DNA of 64,000 bases from Tetragenococcus halophilus subsp. flandriensis (GCF_030161475.1 NZ_BSUG01000007.1:62001-126000); one strand, 5' to 3'; shown: positions 1 to 8,687, counted from the first letter of the stretch. Notes: a model not told the origin generated them from the sequence alone. Program-made: numbers and translations.

Positions 1-577
1 AGAACAAACCAATAGGCCCCGGCCCCATAACTAGGATCGTATCGTGAAGATCTAAAGGGCTTCTTTGATACATCGCATGAACACAACATGACAAAGGCTC
101 TGACATAGCTGCTCCTTCGTAACCTAAATTTTCTGGTAATTTATGCGCATATTTTTCTTTGGCGATCACATATTTTGCCAAAGATCCATTTTGCTGAGTA
201 CCAATGCCTTTACGGTAAGGACAAAGATTATACTGTTCTTTTTTGCAGTAAGTACATTGTCCACAAACATAAAAAGTTGTTTGACTTGTTACACGATCCA
301 TAGGCTTAAATTTCGTAACATTTTCTCCTACTTGAGCGACACGTCCTGAAAATTCATGTCCTAAAACAACTGGCGTTACCGGATTTTTATACTCACCCTT
401 AAATGTATGGATATCTGAACCACAAATTCCTGTATAAGCAACTTCAATTAAAATCTCATCTTCTTTAGGAACTGGAATTTCTAATGTCTCAAGAGACATT
501 TTGTCATATCCAGCTTCTCTTTTTGTTACAGCCTGCATTGTTTTTATATTTTGTTGGCTATTTTCTGTTGCATGCAT
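1..577 (-). CDS. Zinc-dependent medium-chain alcohol/polyol dehydrogenase (3' end cut by window)
   Basis: About 192 N-terminal residues are visible; the gene runs off the left edge. Seen: the catalytic zinc motifs CGSDIHTF and GHEFSG, and the structural-zinc cysteine cluster CGQCTYCKKEQYNLC (C-x2-C-x2-C-x7-C). The start of the nucleotide-binding domain (MGPGPIGLF) sits at the edge. The start at 577 has a weak AAAGG upstream; an ATG at 538 is an alternative. It lies 18 bp behind the galactitol-type EIIC, so it is probably the polyol-phosphate dehydrogenase of that operon (GatD or sorbitol/L-iditol dehydrogenase-like). The substrate is inferred from context only. Confidence 0.85.
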   Translation of the reverse strand, partial: MHATENSQQNIKTMQAVTKREAGYDKMSLETLEIPVPKEDEILIEVAYTGICGSDIHTFKGEYKNPVTPVVLGHEFSGRVAQVGENVTKFKPMDRVTSQTTFYVCGQCTYCKKEQYNLCPYRKGIGTQQNGSLAKYVIAKEKYAHKLPENLGYEGAAMSEPLSCCVHAMYQRSPLDLHDTILVMGPGPIGLF

Positions 578-595
578 ATTTTTCCGACCTTTCAA

Positions 596-1864
596 TTAAA
601 ATACACTATTGAATAATTCTGAGCCTTTTAAGATAATCCAGTTTAGAATATTACCGCCAGTATCTAAGTTACTGATTTGAGCGGCTCCTTCTGGAAACTC
701 TACGATACCTTCTCCCATTTGTGTGATGACTGGCGCAAAATTGGTAGCCATATATAAACCAAATACCACAGCAACAGTACAAGCTAAAACTGAATGCACA
801 ATATTTCCGTTACGCCCAGGCACGATTAATGCCGCAAAGAATGGAATCGTTGCCAAATCTCCAAATGGTAAAACATGGTTACCTGGTAAAATTACTGCTA
901 TAAATAAAGTAATCGGTACCATTAAAAGACCTGTAGATAACGCTGCAGGAGAACCTGTTGCTAATGCAGCATCCATCCCCAAAAAGATTTCCCGATCTTT
1001 ATAACGGCTTTTTAACATTTTTTGTGCGCCTTCTTGAATAGGAATAAGCCCTTCCATCAAAATTTTTACCATACGTGGCATCAGTAACATAATACCGCCC
1101 ATCGTCATAGCTGTTTGTAAGATTCCAGAGATATCATACCCTCCAAGAATGGCTAAAAATGCTCCAATAATAACCCCCATGATCATGGGTTCTCCAAAAA
1201 TGCCAAAGCGTCTCTGGATAGTCTCAGGTTTTACGTTAATTTTATTTAATCCAGGAATTTTGGAAATTAACCAAGCTGCTGGGATTCCGAACACAGCATA
1301 GCCAGCTGCCGAACCAGTAGCAAAACTAATACCTTCTAAACCATAGTATTCTTGTACTTTTGGCGCTGTTTTATCAGCAATAATCAAACAAAAGATAGTA
1401 TACAAAATACCGCCTAAAATCCCCATCATAATACTTCCTGTAACAATATAGGCAGTTGCTGCCGCTGCAGACATATGCCAATAATTCCAAATATCTATAT
1501 TCAAAGTTTTCGTCCATTTCAAACCAAGCATAGCTAAATTAACCACTAAGATAATAGGGATCATCAATCCCGCAATAGGTTGTGCCCACGTGATGGATGA
1601 AATTGCCGGCCAACCAGCGTCAATGATTGTTAAATTTAAGCCAAAACGCTCCACCATAGCCTGGGCAACAGGTCCAACGGTATTAGTTAGTAAATCTATA
1701 ACTAAATTAATCCCGATCATACCAATTCCTACTGTAATACCAGAAGTTATTGCTTTAGTAACTTTCACCCGAAATATCAACCCTACAATGAAGATAATAA
1801 TAGGCAACATAACACTCGGTCCCATATCTAAAACCGCTTGTACAGCATTCATTAAAGCTCCCAT
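596..1864 (-). CDS. gatC: PTS system galactitol-type EIIC membrane component
   Basis: A 422-residue polytopic membrane protein with about ten hydrophobic segments and the conserved galactitol EIIC look: N-terminal QAVLDMGPSVMLP, central GFE-like loop FGIFGEPMIMG, and late loop ATGSPAALSTG. In this family EIIC forms the sugar channel and works with a separate EIIB and EIIA. It sits 25 bp behind the matching EIIB and 18 bp before a zinc dehydrogenase. No EIIA gene is present between them or upstream, so EIIA must lie beyond the left edge or elsewhere. Galactitol is the family name; a related polyol or pentitol is equally possible. Confidence 0.88.
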   Translation of the reverse strand: MGALMNAVQAVLDMGPSVMLPIIIFIVGLIFRVKVTKAITSGITVGIGMIGINLVIDLLTNTVGPVAQAMVERFGLNLTIIDAGWPAISSITWAQPIAGLMIPIILVVNLAMLGLKWTKTLNIDIWNYWHMSAAAATAYIVTGSIMMGILGGILYTIFCLIIADKTAPKVQEYYGLEGISFATGSAAGYAVFGIPAAWLISKIPGLNKINVKPETIQRRFGIFGEPMIMGVIIGAFLAILGGYDISGILQTAMTMGGIMLLMPRMVKILMEGLIPIQEGAQKMLKSRYKDREIFLGMDAALATGSPAALSTGLLMVPITLFIAVILPGNHVLPFGDLATIPFFAALIVPGRNGNIVHSVLACTVAVVFGLYMATNFAPVITQMGEGIVEFPEGAAQISNLDTGGNILNWIILKGSELFNSVF

Positions 1865-1889
1865 GATATTGTGCTCCTTTCAAGAAATG

Positions 1890-2180
1890 TCAGCTAATTT
1901 GTTTAGCTGTATCTATAATTTCCTTTTCTGTTTCTTCTGTACCTACGCCGGTTAAAAACGACATCGCCTTAATGGCAGGAATATCATATTCTTGTGGTAA
2001 TACTGTGGTAGAAATTAACATATCAGCGCCATCTTGTTTTCCAGCTGCCTGTGAGATCTTTATTTGATCTACATCGGCTTCCATACCATTTTCTTTGAAT
2101 AATTCCTCTACCTTTTGTGTCACAACTGTTGATGTAGCTATCCCCGCCCCACAAGCAACTAAAACTTTAATCTTTCTCAT
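1890..2180 (-). CDS. gatB: PTS system galactitol-type EIIB component
   Basis: A 96-residue cytosolic phosphocarrier. The N-terminus MRKIKVLVACGAG carries the phosphorylatable cysteine (about C10) in a P-loop-like turn, followed by IATSTVV, as in GatB/SgcB-type EIIB proteins. The start at 2180 is chosen because GGAGG lies 8 bases upstream; a TTG five codons earlier would place that ribosome site inside the gene. It is the first gene of the PTS operon and passes phosphate from EIIA to the sugar moving through the EIIC encoded next. Confidence 0.88.
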   Translation of the reverse strand: MRKIKVLVACGAGIATSTVVTQKVEELFKENGMEADVDQIKISQAAGKQDGADMLISTTVLPQEYDIPAIKAMSFLTGVGTEETEKEIIDTAKQIS

Positions 2181-2267
2181 CGTATTTCCCTCCAAATTGT
2201 TTTCATTTAAAAAATAACGAACAAAGAATAATCTTTATGTGCACACGTCATTTCCTTGACAATTTTC

Positions 2268-2296
2268 ATTATATTTTAAAAGCGCTTACTTAACAA
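2268..2296 (-). promoter_or_regulatory. Promoter of the gat-type PTS operon with overlapping possible cre
   Basis: On the minus strand TTGTTA (2296-2291), a 17-base spacer and a perfect TATAAT (2273-2268). The spacer contains AGTAAGCGCTTTTA, close to the CcpA catabolite-response consensus, so carbon repression by steric block is likely. The cre call is by eye only. Confidence 0.6.
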
Positions 2297-2406
2297 TGAT
2301 ATTAGTAGCCCACTTTTATGGAGAAAATTATGCAGCGTGAGATCATTAGTTCTTTAAATGTGAAAAAAATAACATTAAAGAGTTTACTTAATTTCATTTT
2401 GAAGAT

Positions 2407-2440
2407 AAAAAAATAGGCTGAAACAAAAGTTCCAACCTAG
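2407..2440 (-). terminator. Rho-independent terminator behind the macrodomain gene
   Basis: Minus-strand hairpin AGGTTGGAAC / GTTTCAGCCT (with G-U pairs and a short loop), followed by a run of seven T. Confidence 0.7.
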
Positions 2441-2472
2441 CTAGTTTTACATTAGTTCATTCATTTATGATA

Positions 2473-2970
2473 TTACTGGAATAGCTTCTGACTTTTTGTA
2501 AACAAAGCTTCATCAAAGAAGACCAGATAAACAGTAAGTTCATTTTTTAAAAGGAACTGACGAATTGTCTCCACAGCAATTTTTACCGCTTCATCCTGCG
2601 GAAAGCCGTAGACTCCTGTAGAAATTAAAGGAAAGGCTACACTGTCACAACCTTTTTCGACTGCTTTTTCTAAACTATTATGATAACTTGCAGCCAATAA
2701 CTCTGAAGCTTTTTTACCTTCTTTTTGATAAATAGGACCTGCCGTATGAATAATATAAGAGGCAGCGAGATTTCCACCAGAAGTGACAACAGCCTCTCCC
2801 GTTTTTATTGGTGCTAATCGATCACATTCAGCTTGTAACTTTTGCCAGCCAGCTGCTTTAAAAATAGCGCCGCACACGCCGCTACCTCCTTGTAATTGTG
2901 TATTAGCAGCATTCACAATGGCATCTACATTCATCTTAGTAATATCTTGATAAACAAAATTTAATGTCAT
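2473..2970 (-). CDS. Macrodomain protein (O-acetyl-ADP-ribose deacetylase-like)
   Basis: A single macrodomain of 165 residues. Seen: the ADP-ribose-binding motif NAANTQLQGGSGV with the following GAIFKAAG helix, IIHTAGPIY in the middle, and the phosphate-binding loop PLISTGVYGFP. This pattern matches the YmdB/MacroD branch, which removes O-acetyl groups from ADP-ribose or reverses mono-ADP-ribosylation. The ATG at 2970 is preferred because AAGGTGG lies 8 bases upstream, inside the longer GTG-initiated frame. It follows the DJ-1 gene but each has its own terminator, so co-transcription is not implied. The actual substrate cannot be read from sequence. Confidence 0.85.
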   Translation of the reverse strand: MTLNFVYQDITKMNVDAIVNAANTQLQGGSGVCGAIFKAAGWQKLQAECDRLAPIKTGEAVVTSGGNLAASYIIHTAGPIYQKEGKKASELLAASYHNSLEKAVEKGCDSVAFPLISTGVYGFPQDEAVKIAVETIRQFLLKNELTVYLVFFDEALFTKSQKLFQ

Positions 2971-2987
2971 TTTTATACCCACCTTGT

Positions 2988-3022
2988 AAAAAAAGCAAGG
3001 ATTCGAAAAAGAACCCTTGCTT
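2988..3022 (-). terminator. Rho-independent terminator behind the DJ-1/PfpI gene
   Basis: Minus-strand stem AAGCAAGG / CCTTGCTT with a loop of about 14 bases, followed by seven T. The T tract runs up to the ribosome site of the macrodomain gene. Confidence 0.75.
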
Positions 3023-3032
3023 TATCACTTCG

Positions 3033-3539
3033 TTATTTTAATGCATTAACGATTTCTCTGTTAAATGCATCTAAATCATCTGGTGTCCGACTGGTAATCA
3101 AGTTGTCATCGACAACCACTTCTTCATCTTTTACATTTGCTCCAGCGTTTGCTAAATCAGGACGAACAGAAGTAAAGCCAGTCATTGTTCTACCTTTAGC
3201 CACACCAGCTTGAATAAAGATTTGTGGTCCGTGACAAATTGCAAATACAGGCTTACCAGATTCAACAAATTTTTTAGTGAAATCAACATAACGATCGTCT
3301 GTACGTAATTGGTCAGGAGAAAATCCTCCTGGAATTAATAATGCATCAAAGGAAGAAACATCTCCATCTTCAATGGATTGATCAACTGAAATTGTGGAAC
3401 CTTGTTTACCATCTACGTGATCTTTTCCGTTATCACTAATAACCACAACTTCGTTCCCAGCGTTTTCTAATGCTTCTTTAGGTGAAGTTATCTCGATATC
3501 TTCAACAAAATCTGTCATAATTGCTGCAATTTTACTCAT
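3033..3539 (-). CDS. DJ-1/PfpI family protein (general stress protein 18-like)
   Basis: 168 residues forming one DJ-1/PfpI domain. The nucleophile elbow AICHGP places the reactive cysteine at about residue 102 with a histidine next to it. LLIPGGFSPDQLR supplies the acidic and glycine-rich region of the fold. Members of the YfkM/PfpI branch are stress proteins variously described as proteases, deglycases or chaperones; which activity applies here is not decidable from sequence. Start at 3539 with AAGGAGGA upstream. Monocistronic, with its own terminator. Confidence 0.85.
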   Translation of the reverse strand: MSKIAAIMTDFVEDIEITSPKEALENAGNEVVVISDNGKDHVDGKQGSTISVDQSIEDGDVSSFDALLIPGGFSPDQLRTDDRYVDFTKKFVESGKPVFAICHGPQIFIQAGVAKGRTMTGFTSVRPDLANAGANVKDEEVVVDDNLITSRTPDDLDAFNREIVNALK

Positions 3540-3724
3540 AATTTTCTTCCTCCTTATTCAGTATAGGTCTTTTTCAACCTCTACTTCTATTATAACGAAT
3601 GATAATTTTTGCCTCAAATATTTTGATGTATGGCAAACTTTTATTCAGAAAATAAAAAATATGATAAAATAAACGGTATAAAATTTTAAATCAATCCAAT
3701 TCATTGCAATAAAGGAGACTTATT

Positions 3725-4195
3725 TTGAAAATTAAACAAACATTACTTGCTACAACCTACTTGTTTTTCTTTTGTATATTTACCTTCAACGCAACAGCTT
3801 CGGCTCAAGATCTAAACACAAGCTCAGTAAATAATCAATCAGAAGTAGTTTTATCTACAAATCTTACTTCGTCTGAAACTAGTCAAAATGCAACCGAGGC
3901 ACAATTGTTAGATAATCCAATTGTTACTTTTTTACTAGAACATTTAAAAATCAATAAACCTACCGTCTTTGCCATTGGTATTACCACGATTGGTATCATT
4001 TTTCTTTTTATGTCGCTGTTTTTACCTAGTTTGGCTAAACAGGAACAAATGAGGCAAAGATCAAACCAACCAGCTTCTGTAAATAGGCACGGAAATCGGC
4101 GAAAAAAAGTTTCGAAAAAAGGGATTATCGCTGTTTTAGGTCTTATATTTGTACTCATAGGTGTCGTAGTGCAAACAATCAATCAGATGAATTAA
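3725..4195 (+). CDS. Unknown exported membrane protein
   Basis: Not recognised. 156 residues with a TTG start set by AAAGGAGAC 6 bases upstream. Residues 1-27 form a signal peptide with a likely cleavage after ASA (residues 25-27). A Ser/Thr/Asn-rich stretch follows to about residue 70. Two further hydrophobic helices lie at about 80-100 and 135-153, separated by a very basic loop containing NRRKKVSKK. The arrangement suggests a small membrane protein with a short external segment and a positively charged cytoplasmic loop. It stands alone between the DJ-1 gene and an opposing ABC-F gene, so context gives no function. Confidence 0.6.
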   Translation: MKIKQTLLATTYLFFFCIFTFNATASAQDLNTSSVNNQSEVVLSTNLTSSETSQNATEAQLLDNPIVTFLLEHLKINKPTVFAIGITTIGIIFLFMSLFLPSLAKQEQMRQRSNQPASVNRHGNRRKKVSKKGIIAVLGLIFVLIGVVVQTINQMN

Positions 4196-4255
4196 AAACT
4201 ATTCATTTAATAGGCTTTTGCGTCGCTTGGTTTATCTAAGTTAAACCACTTCGGC

Positions 4256-5791
4256 TTAATCTTTCTCCTGTTTTTCTATATCAATAACTCGATCTACAAA
4301 AGGCTCATAAAATTCTTGTTCGTGAGAAACCACCAAGACAGTACCAGGGTAATTACCTAGGGCTTCCTGTAGACTTTCCTTAGTCTTTTGGTCAATATGG
4401 TTGGTCGGCTCATCTAATATTAAAAAATTGCTAGTCTGCAAAGTTAGTTGTGCCAATTTCACCTTTGACTGTTCGCCGCCGCTTAATAACTTAAGCGACT
4501 CTTGCACCAGTTGGTCGCTAAGACCACAACGTGAAAGTTGTCTTCTCAGTTCTTTATTGGAAGCATTAGGAAAAATATTCCCTAGGTATTGCAAAGGTGT
4601 TTGCAGAGGTGACTCCCAGACTAGCTCTTGTTCAAAATAACTCACTTTCGTATTGGCTGGGTAGTGGAATTCACCAGCTAAAGCCGGTATTTCGCCCAGT
4701 AATGTTTTTAATAAAGTCGATTTACCAATTCCATTAAATCCCTTTAAAGCAACTTTTTCTCCATAACGAATCGTTAAATCAATAGGATCTAATAAAGGTC
4801 TCTCATAACCAATAGTTAAACCTTGTGTTGTTACCGCAAAAGTCGCAACAATTTCTTTATAAGGAAAATTAAAATTGGGCTTTATTTGATTTGTGGGCGG
4901 CGTTAGTCGTTCTACTTTAGCCAGTTGCTTTTCACGACTTTTGGCCATTTTAGAGCGAGATCCAGCCTTGTTTTTACGTATATAGTTTTCTGTTTTTTCA
5001 ATTTGCTTTTTTTGAGCTTCATAACGTTTCATGTAATTTTCCTGGTCAGCTTCTTTTTGCTTTAACGCTTTAGCTAAATTTCCTGTATATTTCGTTAGAG
5101 TCCCAAACTCGATATCAGCAATATGAGTGGTAATCTCATTTACAAATTCTTGATCATGCGAAACCACTAAAAAAGTCCCTGGGAAATTTTGTAAAAATGA
5201 AGTTAGCCACTGGACATGTTTATCATCTAAATGGTTCGTTGGCTCATCTAATACCAATATATCCGGTTTTTCTAATAATAATTTAGCTAAAATAACTTTT
5301 GAACGCTGACCGCCACTTAAATTTTTCAATAAAGTATTTAAACCCAAGACATCAAGTCCAAGACCAACAGCCATTTCCTGAATCAAAGTATCCATTTGAT
5401 AAAATTCACTTTGATCTAATTTCGTTTGTAATTTCCCCGCTTTTTCTAATAAAAGATCATCAAATGTTTGGCTATACTTTTCATAAAGCTCACTGATTTC
5501 TTCTTCAATTGCTAATTCCTTTACAAAAGCTTGTTTTAAAAACTCATAAATCGTTAACTGTTCGTCAACTCTCACATATTGATCTAAGTATCCAACACTT
5601 TGGTTTTTTGGTAGTTCAATAAAGCCTTCATCGGGTAAAACTTCACCAGTAATAATTTTAACCAATGTAGACTTACCTGCACCATTTTGACCGATCAAAC
5701 CAATATGTTCTCCAGTATTTATTTGTAAGTTTAATTTTTCATATAATAACTTATCCCCAAATTGTTGCGAGATATTAACTAATTTCAACAA
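4256..5791 (-). CDS. ABC-F family ATPase (ribosome-associated, YfmM/YbiT-like)
   Basis: 511 residues, two ABC ATPase domains in one chain and no membrane segment. Domain 1 has Walker A GQNGAGKST (about 35-43), signature LSGGQRSKV and Walker B ILVLDEPTNHLD. Domain 2 has GFNGIGKST, LSGGEQSKV and FLILDEPTNHID. Between them lies a charged helical linker (about 230-310) rich in Lys/Gln/Glu, the part that reaches the tRNA sites in ABC-F proteins. It therefore acts in translation rather than transport. Some ABC-F proteins give antibiotic resistance; this one looks more like the housekeeping branch, but the linker type should decide. The start appears to be TTG with only AGGAT upstream. Confidence 0.85.
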   Translation of the reverse strand: MLKLVNISQQFGDKLLYEKLNLQINTGEHIGLIGQNGAGKSTLVKIITGEVLPDEGFIELPKNQSVGYLDQYVRVDEQLTIYEFLKQAFVKELAIEEEISELYEKYSQTFDDLLLEKAGKLQTKLDQSEFYQMDTLIQEMAVGLGLDVLGLNTLLKNLSGGQRSKVILAKLLLEKPDILVLDEPTNHLDDKHVQWLTSFLQNFPGTFLVVSHDQEFVNEITTHIADIEFGTLTKYTGNLAKALKQKEADQENYMKRYEAQKKQIEKTENYIRKNKAGSRSKMAKSREKQLAKVERLTPPTNQIKPNFNFPYKEIVATFAVTTQGLTIGYERPLLDPIDLTIRYGEKVALKGFNGIGKSTLLKTLLGEIPALAGEFHYPANTKVSYFEQELVWESPLQTPLQYLGNIFPNASNKELRRQLSRCGLSDQLVQESLKLLSGGEQSKVKLAQLTLQTSNFLILDEPTNHIDQKTKESLQEALGNYPGTVLVVSHEQEFYEPFVDRVIDIEKQEKD

Positions 5792-5832
5792 TATTTATCC
5801 TATCCTATCTATGTACAAAATCTAAAACCCGT

Positions 5833-5863
5833 AAAAAAACTGTGAACAAAATTGTCCACAGCT
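5833..5863 (-). terminator. Rho-independent terminator behind metQ
   Basis: Minus-strand stem CTGTGGACAA / TTGTTCACAG (one G-U pair) with a two-base loop, followed by seven T. Confidence 0.85.
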
Positions 5864-5920
5864 TTACTGTAAAATTATTCAACTAAAAAAGTCTAACACG
5901 CTTAAAAAAATATGTCTAGT

Positions 5921-6772
5921 TTAATCATCCCAAACATCGCTAAGTGATAAATCTACTTCTACTTTTGTCCCATCAAATTCCTCATCTATATATTCTTGCA
6001 CCTCAGGATCGTGATATAATTCACCTAACTTTTTCAGCTGTTCTTCGTCTTGTCGATCTTCTTTCACAGCAATAATATTTAGGTTGATACGATTGGATTC
6101 ATCTGCTTTTTCACGATAAATTGCATCATTTAAAACATTCAACCCACCTTCAAGAGCAATCGTATTCCCAATTAAAGCCATATCCACGTCTTGTAAAATA
6201 CGTGGACCTGTCCAATCATCAATCAGCTCAAATTCTAAATTTTTAGGATTTTCACTGATATCATCAGTGGTACCAACACCATCATCAAAATCTTCATCTA
6301 ATTCAATTAAACCTGCTTTTTCTAATACACGCAATTGTCTGGCGCCATCAGCTGGATTATCAGCTATGGCAACAACAGCATGATCTTCTACTTCATCAAG
6401 CTTATCATATTTATCCGAATAAATACCTACTGGTTCTACATATGTTGTAGCTATTGGAACCAACTTTTCTGCACTATCTTCATTAAAACTTTCTAAATAA
6501 CCAATTGTTTGAAAAGCATTGGCATCAATATCTTCATCTGCCGTCGCGGTATTTTTGGCTACGCCATCTTCAATATCTTCTACCTCAATTTCAACGCCAG
6601 CTTTTTCCGCGGCATCCGAATTTGCAATAAAACGCCAAATATCTGCATCCGCACCAACTGATCCGACTCGGATAACCGAGTCATCTTGACCTTCATTACT
6701 TGCTTTATTGCTACAAGCAGTCATTACAACAGACATTAATACAATAATAAACCCTGACCACATTTTCTTCAT
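5921..6772 (-). CDS. metQ: MetQ/NlpA family substrate-binding lipoprotein
   Basis: 283 residues. The signal peptide ends in the lipobox MTAC, giving a lipid-anchored protein outside the membrane. The rest matches the NlpA family: RVGSVGADADIW near the start, then DIDANAFQTIGYLE, VAIADNPADGARQL and ALIGNTIALE. The family binds methionine for the MetNI importer. The mature protein is very rich in Asp/Glu, fitting life in high salt. No metN or metI lies beside it, so it would have to serve a transporter encoded elsewhere. Start fixed by AAAGGAG upstream; a strong terminator follows. Confidence 0.85.
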   Translation of the reverse strand: MKKMWSGFIIVLMSVVMTACSNKASNEGQDDSVIRVGSVGADADIWRFIANSDAAEKAGVEIEVEDIEDGVAKNTATADEDIDANAFQTIGYLESFNEDSAEKLVPIATTYVEPVGIYSDKYDKLDEVEDHAVVAIADNPADGARQLRVLEKAGLIELDEDFDDGVGTTDDISENPKNLEFELIDDWTGPRILQDVDMALIGNTIALEGGLNVLNDAIYREKADESNRINLNIIAVKEDRQDEEQLKKLGELYHDPEVQEYIDEEFDGTKVEVDLSLSDVWDD

Positions 6773-7030
6773 AAAAAAACTCCTTTAATGTTTACAAAAC
6801 GATAACGGATACTTTTTAAATAATTTAACAAAACGAGTGAAATACCTGTTATCCTATGCTATTTACATAAAATCATTAAAATGAAGAAAAACCAAATATA
6901 CTTCCGTTGATTTTGCATAAAAAGAGGGAGAGTTGCTTTTACTTCCCTTGATTTTATAAAAAAAAGAAGGGAAGTCTACATTAGTTGCCTTCTTTTTAGA
7001 GTAAACAAAACATATCTTAAAAAATTTTAT
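6773..7030 (-). other. Long metQ leader with competing hairpins
   Basis: No ORF seen. On the minus strand AAAAAGAAGG pairs with CCTTCTTTTT (T-rich 3' side, terminator-like, about 6957-6998). An overlapping alternative stem pairs ACTTCCCTT with AAGGGAAGT (plus coordinates 6941-6949 and 6967-6975). Mutually exclusive stems of this kind are what an attenuator would show, but no known T-box or SAM aptamer motif was recognised here. Confidence 0.35.
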
Positions 7031-7060
7031 AAAAAAAGCGGAAATATCAAATTACCGCTT
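7031..7060 (-). terminator. Rho-independent terminator behind the luxS-SDR operon
   Basis: Minus-strand hairpin with AGCGG / CCGCT at its base and an AT-rich upper stem, followed by seven T. Confidence 0.65.
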
Positions 7061-7080
7061 TTTCCGCTTATTTTCGTGCT

Positions 7081-7854
7081 TTAGTTCATCGTCATACCGC
7101 CAGTTACGTTAATAGCCTGTCCTGTCATATAACTAGACAACGGACTTGCTAAAAATAAAATAACATTGGCTACATCTTGTGTAGTCCCAGTACGCCCCAA
7201 TGGCACTTGACTCTGATCTTCTTCTAATACCTCTTGGGCAGACATTCCTCGAATTTCTCCGCCTTCAACACGCTCTCTATGTTTCATCGGTGTTTCAACA
7301 ATTCCAGGACAAACAGCATTTACCAAGATATTGTTAGGCGCAACTTCCAAGGCTAAAGTTTTACATAGGCCTAGGACTGCATGCTTCGATGCGACATAAC
7401 CAGACATACCTTTATAACCATTTTTACCAGCCTGTGAAGCAACAAAAATTACTCGACCATTTTTATTGTGCGTCTGCATTAAAGCAGTCACGTACTTACT
7501 GCTTAAGTATGCCCCACGTGTATTTACTGTTTGTACTTTATCAAAATCTGTAGTCCTACTTTCAGTGAGAAAATCTACAGTAGATATCCCCGCTACATGA
7601 ACAAGTACATCAGGTACTAAATGTTTTTCTTCTAATTGCTGAGTTAATTGGATAACTTCTTCTTCTTCGGAAATATCCAAATGCATTTTATAAAAATCTG
7701 TAGCAGTTTCCGTCAACTTGACTTCTTCAAAGGCAATATCACAAGCAATAACGATAGCTTCTTCTTTCTGAAAAGTCTCCAACACGCTTTTTCCAATACC
7801 TTGAAACGCACCAATGACTAAAACAACCTTCTCTTTTAACTCAGGAAAATACAT
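7081..7854 (-). CDS. Short-chain dehydrogenase/reductase
   Basis: 257 residues, classical SDR. NAD(P)-binding glycine motif GAFQGIGKS at 15-23, DVLVHVAGIS at about 82-91, the catalytic triad S140, Y153 and K157 (FVASQAG and YVASKHA), and the C-terminal GQAINVTGGM. CDI near residue 38 after beta-2 suggests NAD preference. The ATG at 7854 is chosen over two TTG codons because AGGAGG then sits 8 bases upstream, overlapping the luxS stop. It is co-transcribed with luxS under its T-box, hinting at a link with sulfur or AI-2 metabolism, but the substrate is unknown. 2,3-dihydroxybenzoate or acetoin-type dehydrogenases are the nearest general look. Confidence 0.8.
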   Translation of the reverse strand: MYFPELKEKVVLVIGAFQGIGKSVLETFQKEEAIVIACDIAFEEVKLTETATDFYKMHLDISEEEEVIQLTQQLEEKHLVPDVLVHVAGISTVDFLTESRTTDFDKVQTVNTRGAYLSSKYVTALMQTHNKNGRVIFVASQAGKNGYKGMSGYVASKHAVLGLCKTLALEVAPNNILVNAVCPGIVETPMKHRERVEGGEIRGMSAQEVLEEDQSQVPLGRTGTTQDVANVILFLASPLSSYMTGQAINVTGGMTMN

Positions 7855-7866
7855 CAACAATACCTC

Positions 7867-8340
7867 CTAAACTACATGACGTTCAAAAGGATCGTCGCTA
7901 ATACCATCTTCTAAGATAAGTTTAGCGTATTCTTTTGCAGAAAATAGTGAATGATCACGATAATTACCACAGCTAGTAATATCAACACCTTGCACATCTT
8001 CCCATTTTGTTTCATAAGCGATAGTTTTAAGAGATTCAGTTAATGCTTGGGCAACCTCTGTTGCTGAATATTCGCCCCAGATGATTAAATGAAAACCGGT
8101 ACGGCAACCAAAAGGAGAGCAATCAATAATACCTTCTAGACGATCACGTAATAAATCAGCTAATAAGTGTTCAATTGTGTGCATACCAGCAGTTGGTAGT
8201 TCCTTTTCATTTGGTTGTAAGAAACGTAGATCATAATTAGAAATAACGTCACCTTTTTTACCATTTTCTTTTCCAATCAAACGTACATATGGTGCTTTTA
8301 CCTTTGTATGATCCAATGTAAAACTTTCTACTTCTGCCAT
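7867..8340 (-). CDS. luxS: S-ribosylhomocysteine lyase LuxS
   Basis: 157 residues, the family's usual length. The iron/zinc ligands are visible: HTIEH (H54, H58) and the cysteine in [11 protein letters not shown] (about C124), plus the PFGCRTGFH segment. The enzyme splits S-ribosylhomocysteine into homocysteine and DPD, the precursor of autoinducer-2, closing the methyl cycle. It is the first gene after a methionine T-box and is followed after 12 bp by an SDR. Its placement under a Met T-box ties it to methionine shortage rather than to quorum sensing alone. Confidence 0.95.
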   Translation of the reverse strand: MAEVESFTLDHTKVKAPYVRLIGKENGKKGDVISNYDLRFLQPNEKELPTAGMHTIEHLLADLLRDRLEGIIDCSPFGCRTGFHLIIWGEYSATEVAQALTESLKTIAYETKWEDVQGVDITSCGNYRDHSLFSAKEYAKLILEDGISDDPFERHVV

Positions 8341-8370
8341 TTTAGCTTCCTCCTAAAAATTTTTTAGAGA

Positions 8371-8652
8371 TAAAAAAATCTCCATCCCTTTGCTTACCAT
8401 CTATGATAAACAAAGGGACGAAGACTTTCGCGTTACCACCCTTATTTGCATAAACCTCACAGTCAATGCCTCAACGGTACCTTAGATACCCGGCAGTATA
8501 TCGGCTGCTATTTCCGTTTATCCAGCGTCAACTGAATAAAAAGCTCAGAGCTCATCTTCACCGACTATTATTTGCTCCCTTTCTCACCATCCGGGTTCTC
8601 TTTTAACAAATGCATCAGCTACTCTTCTCTATCGTTGCTTTACATATGATTT
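8371..8652 (-). promoter_or_regulatory. Methionine T-box leader of luxS
   Basis: The minus-strand leader contains the T-box core AAGGGTGGTAACGCG (8443-8429), a Stem I apical region with GGATGGTGAGA, and a specifier region GAAGATGAGC whose codon is AUG at 8555-8553. A terminator follows (GTCTTCGTCCCTTTG pairing with CAAAGGGATGGAGAT, then seven T). Uncharged tRNA-Met would favour the antiterminator and switch on luxS and the SDR. Confidence 0.9.
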
Positions 8653-8658
8653 GTGAAC

Positions 8659-8687
8659 AGTATAGACAAGACTGAGGAAAATGTCAA
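8659..8687 (-). promoter_or_regulatory. Promoter of the luxS T-box transcript
   Basis: Minus-strand TTGACA (8687-8682), 17-base spacer, TATACT (8664-8659). It sits directly upstream of the T-box leader. Confidence 0.85.
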
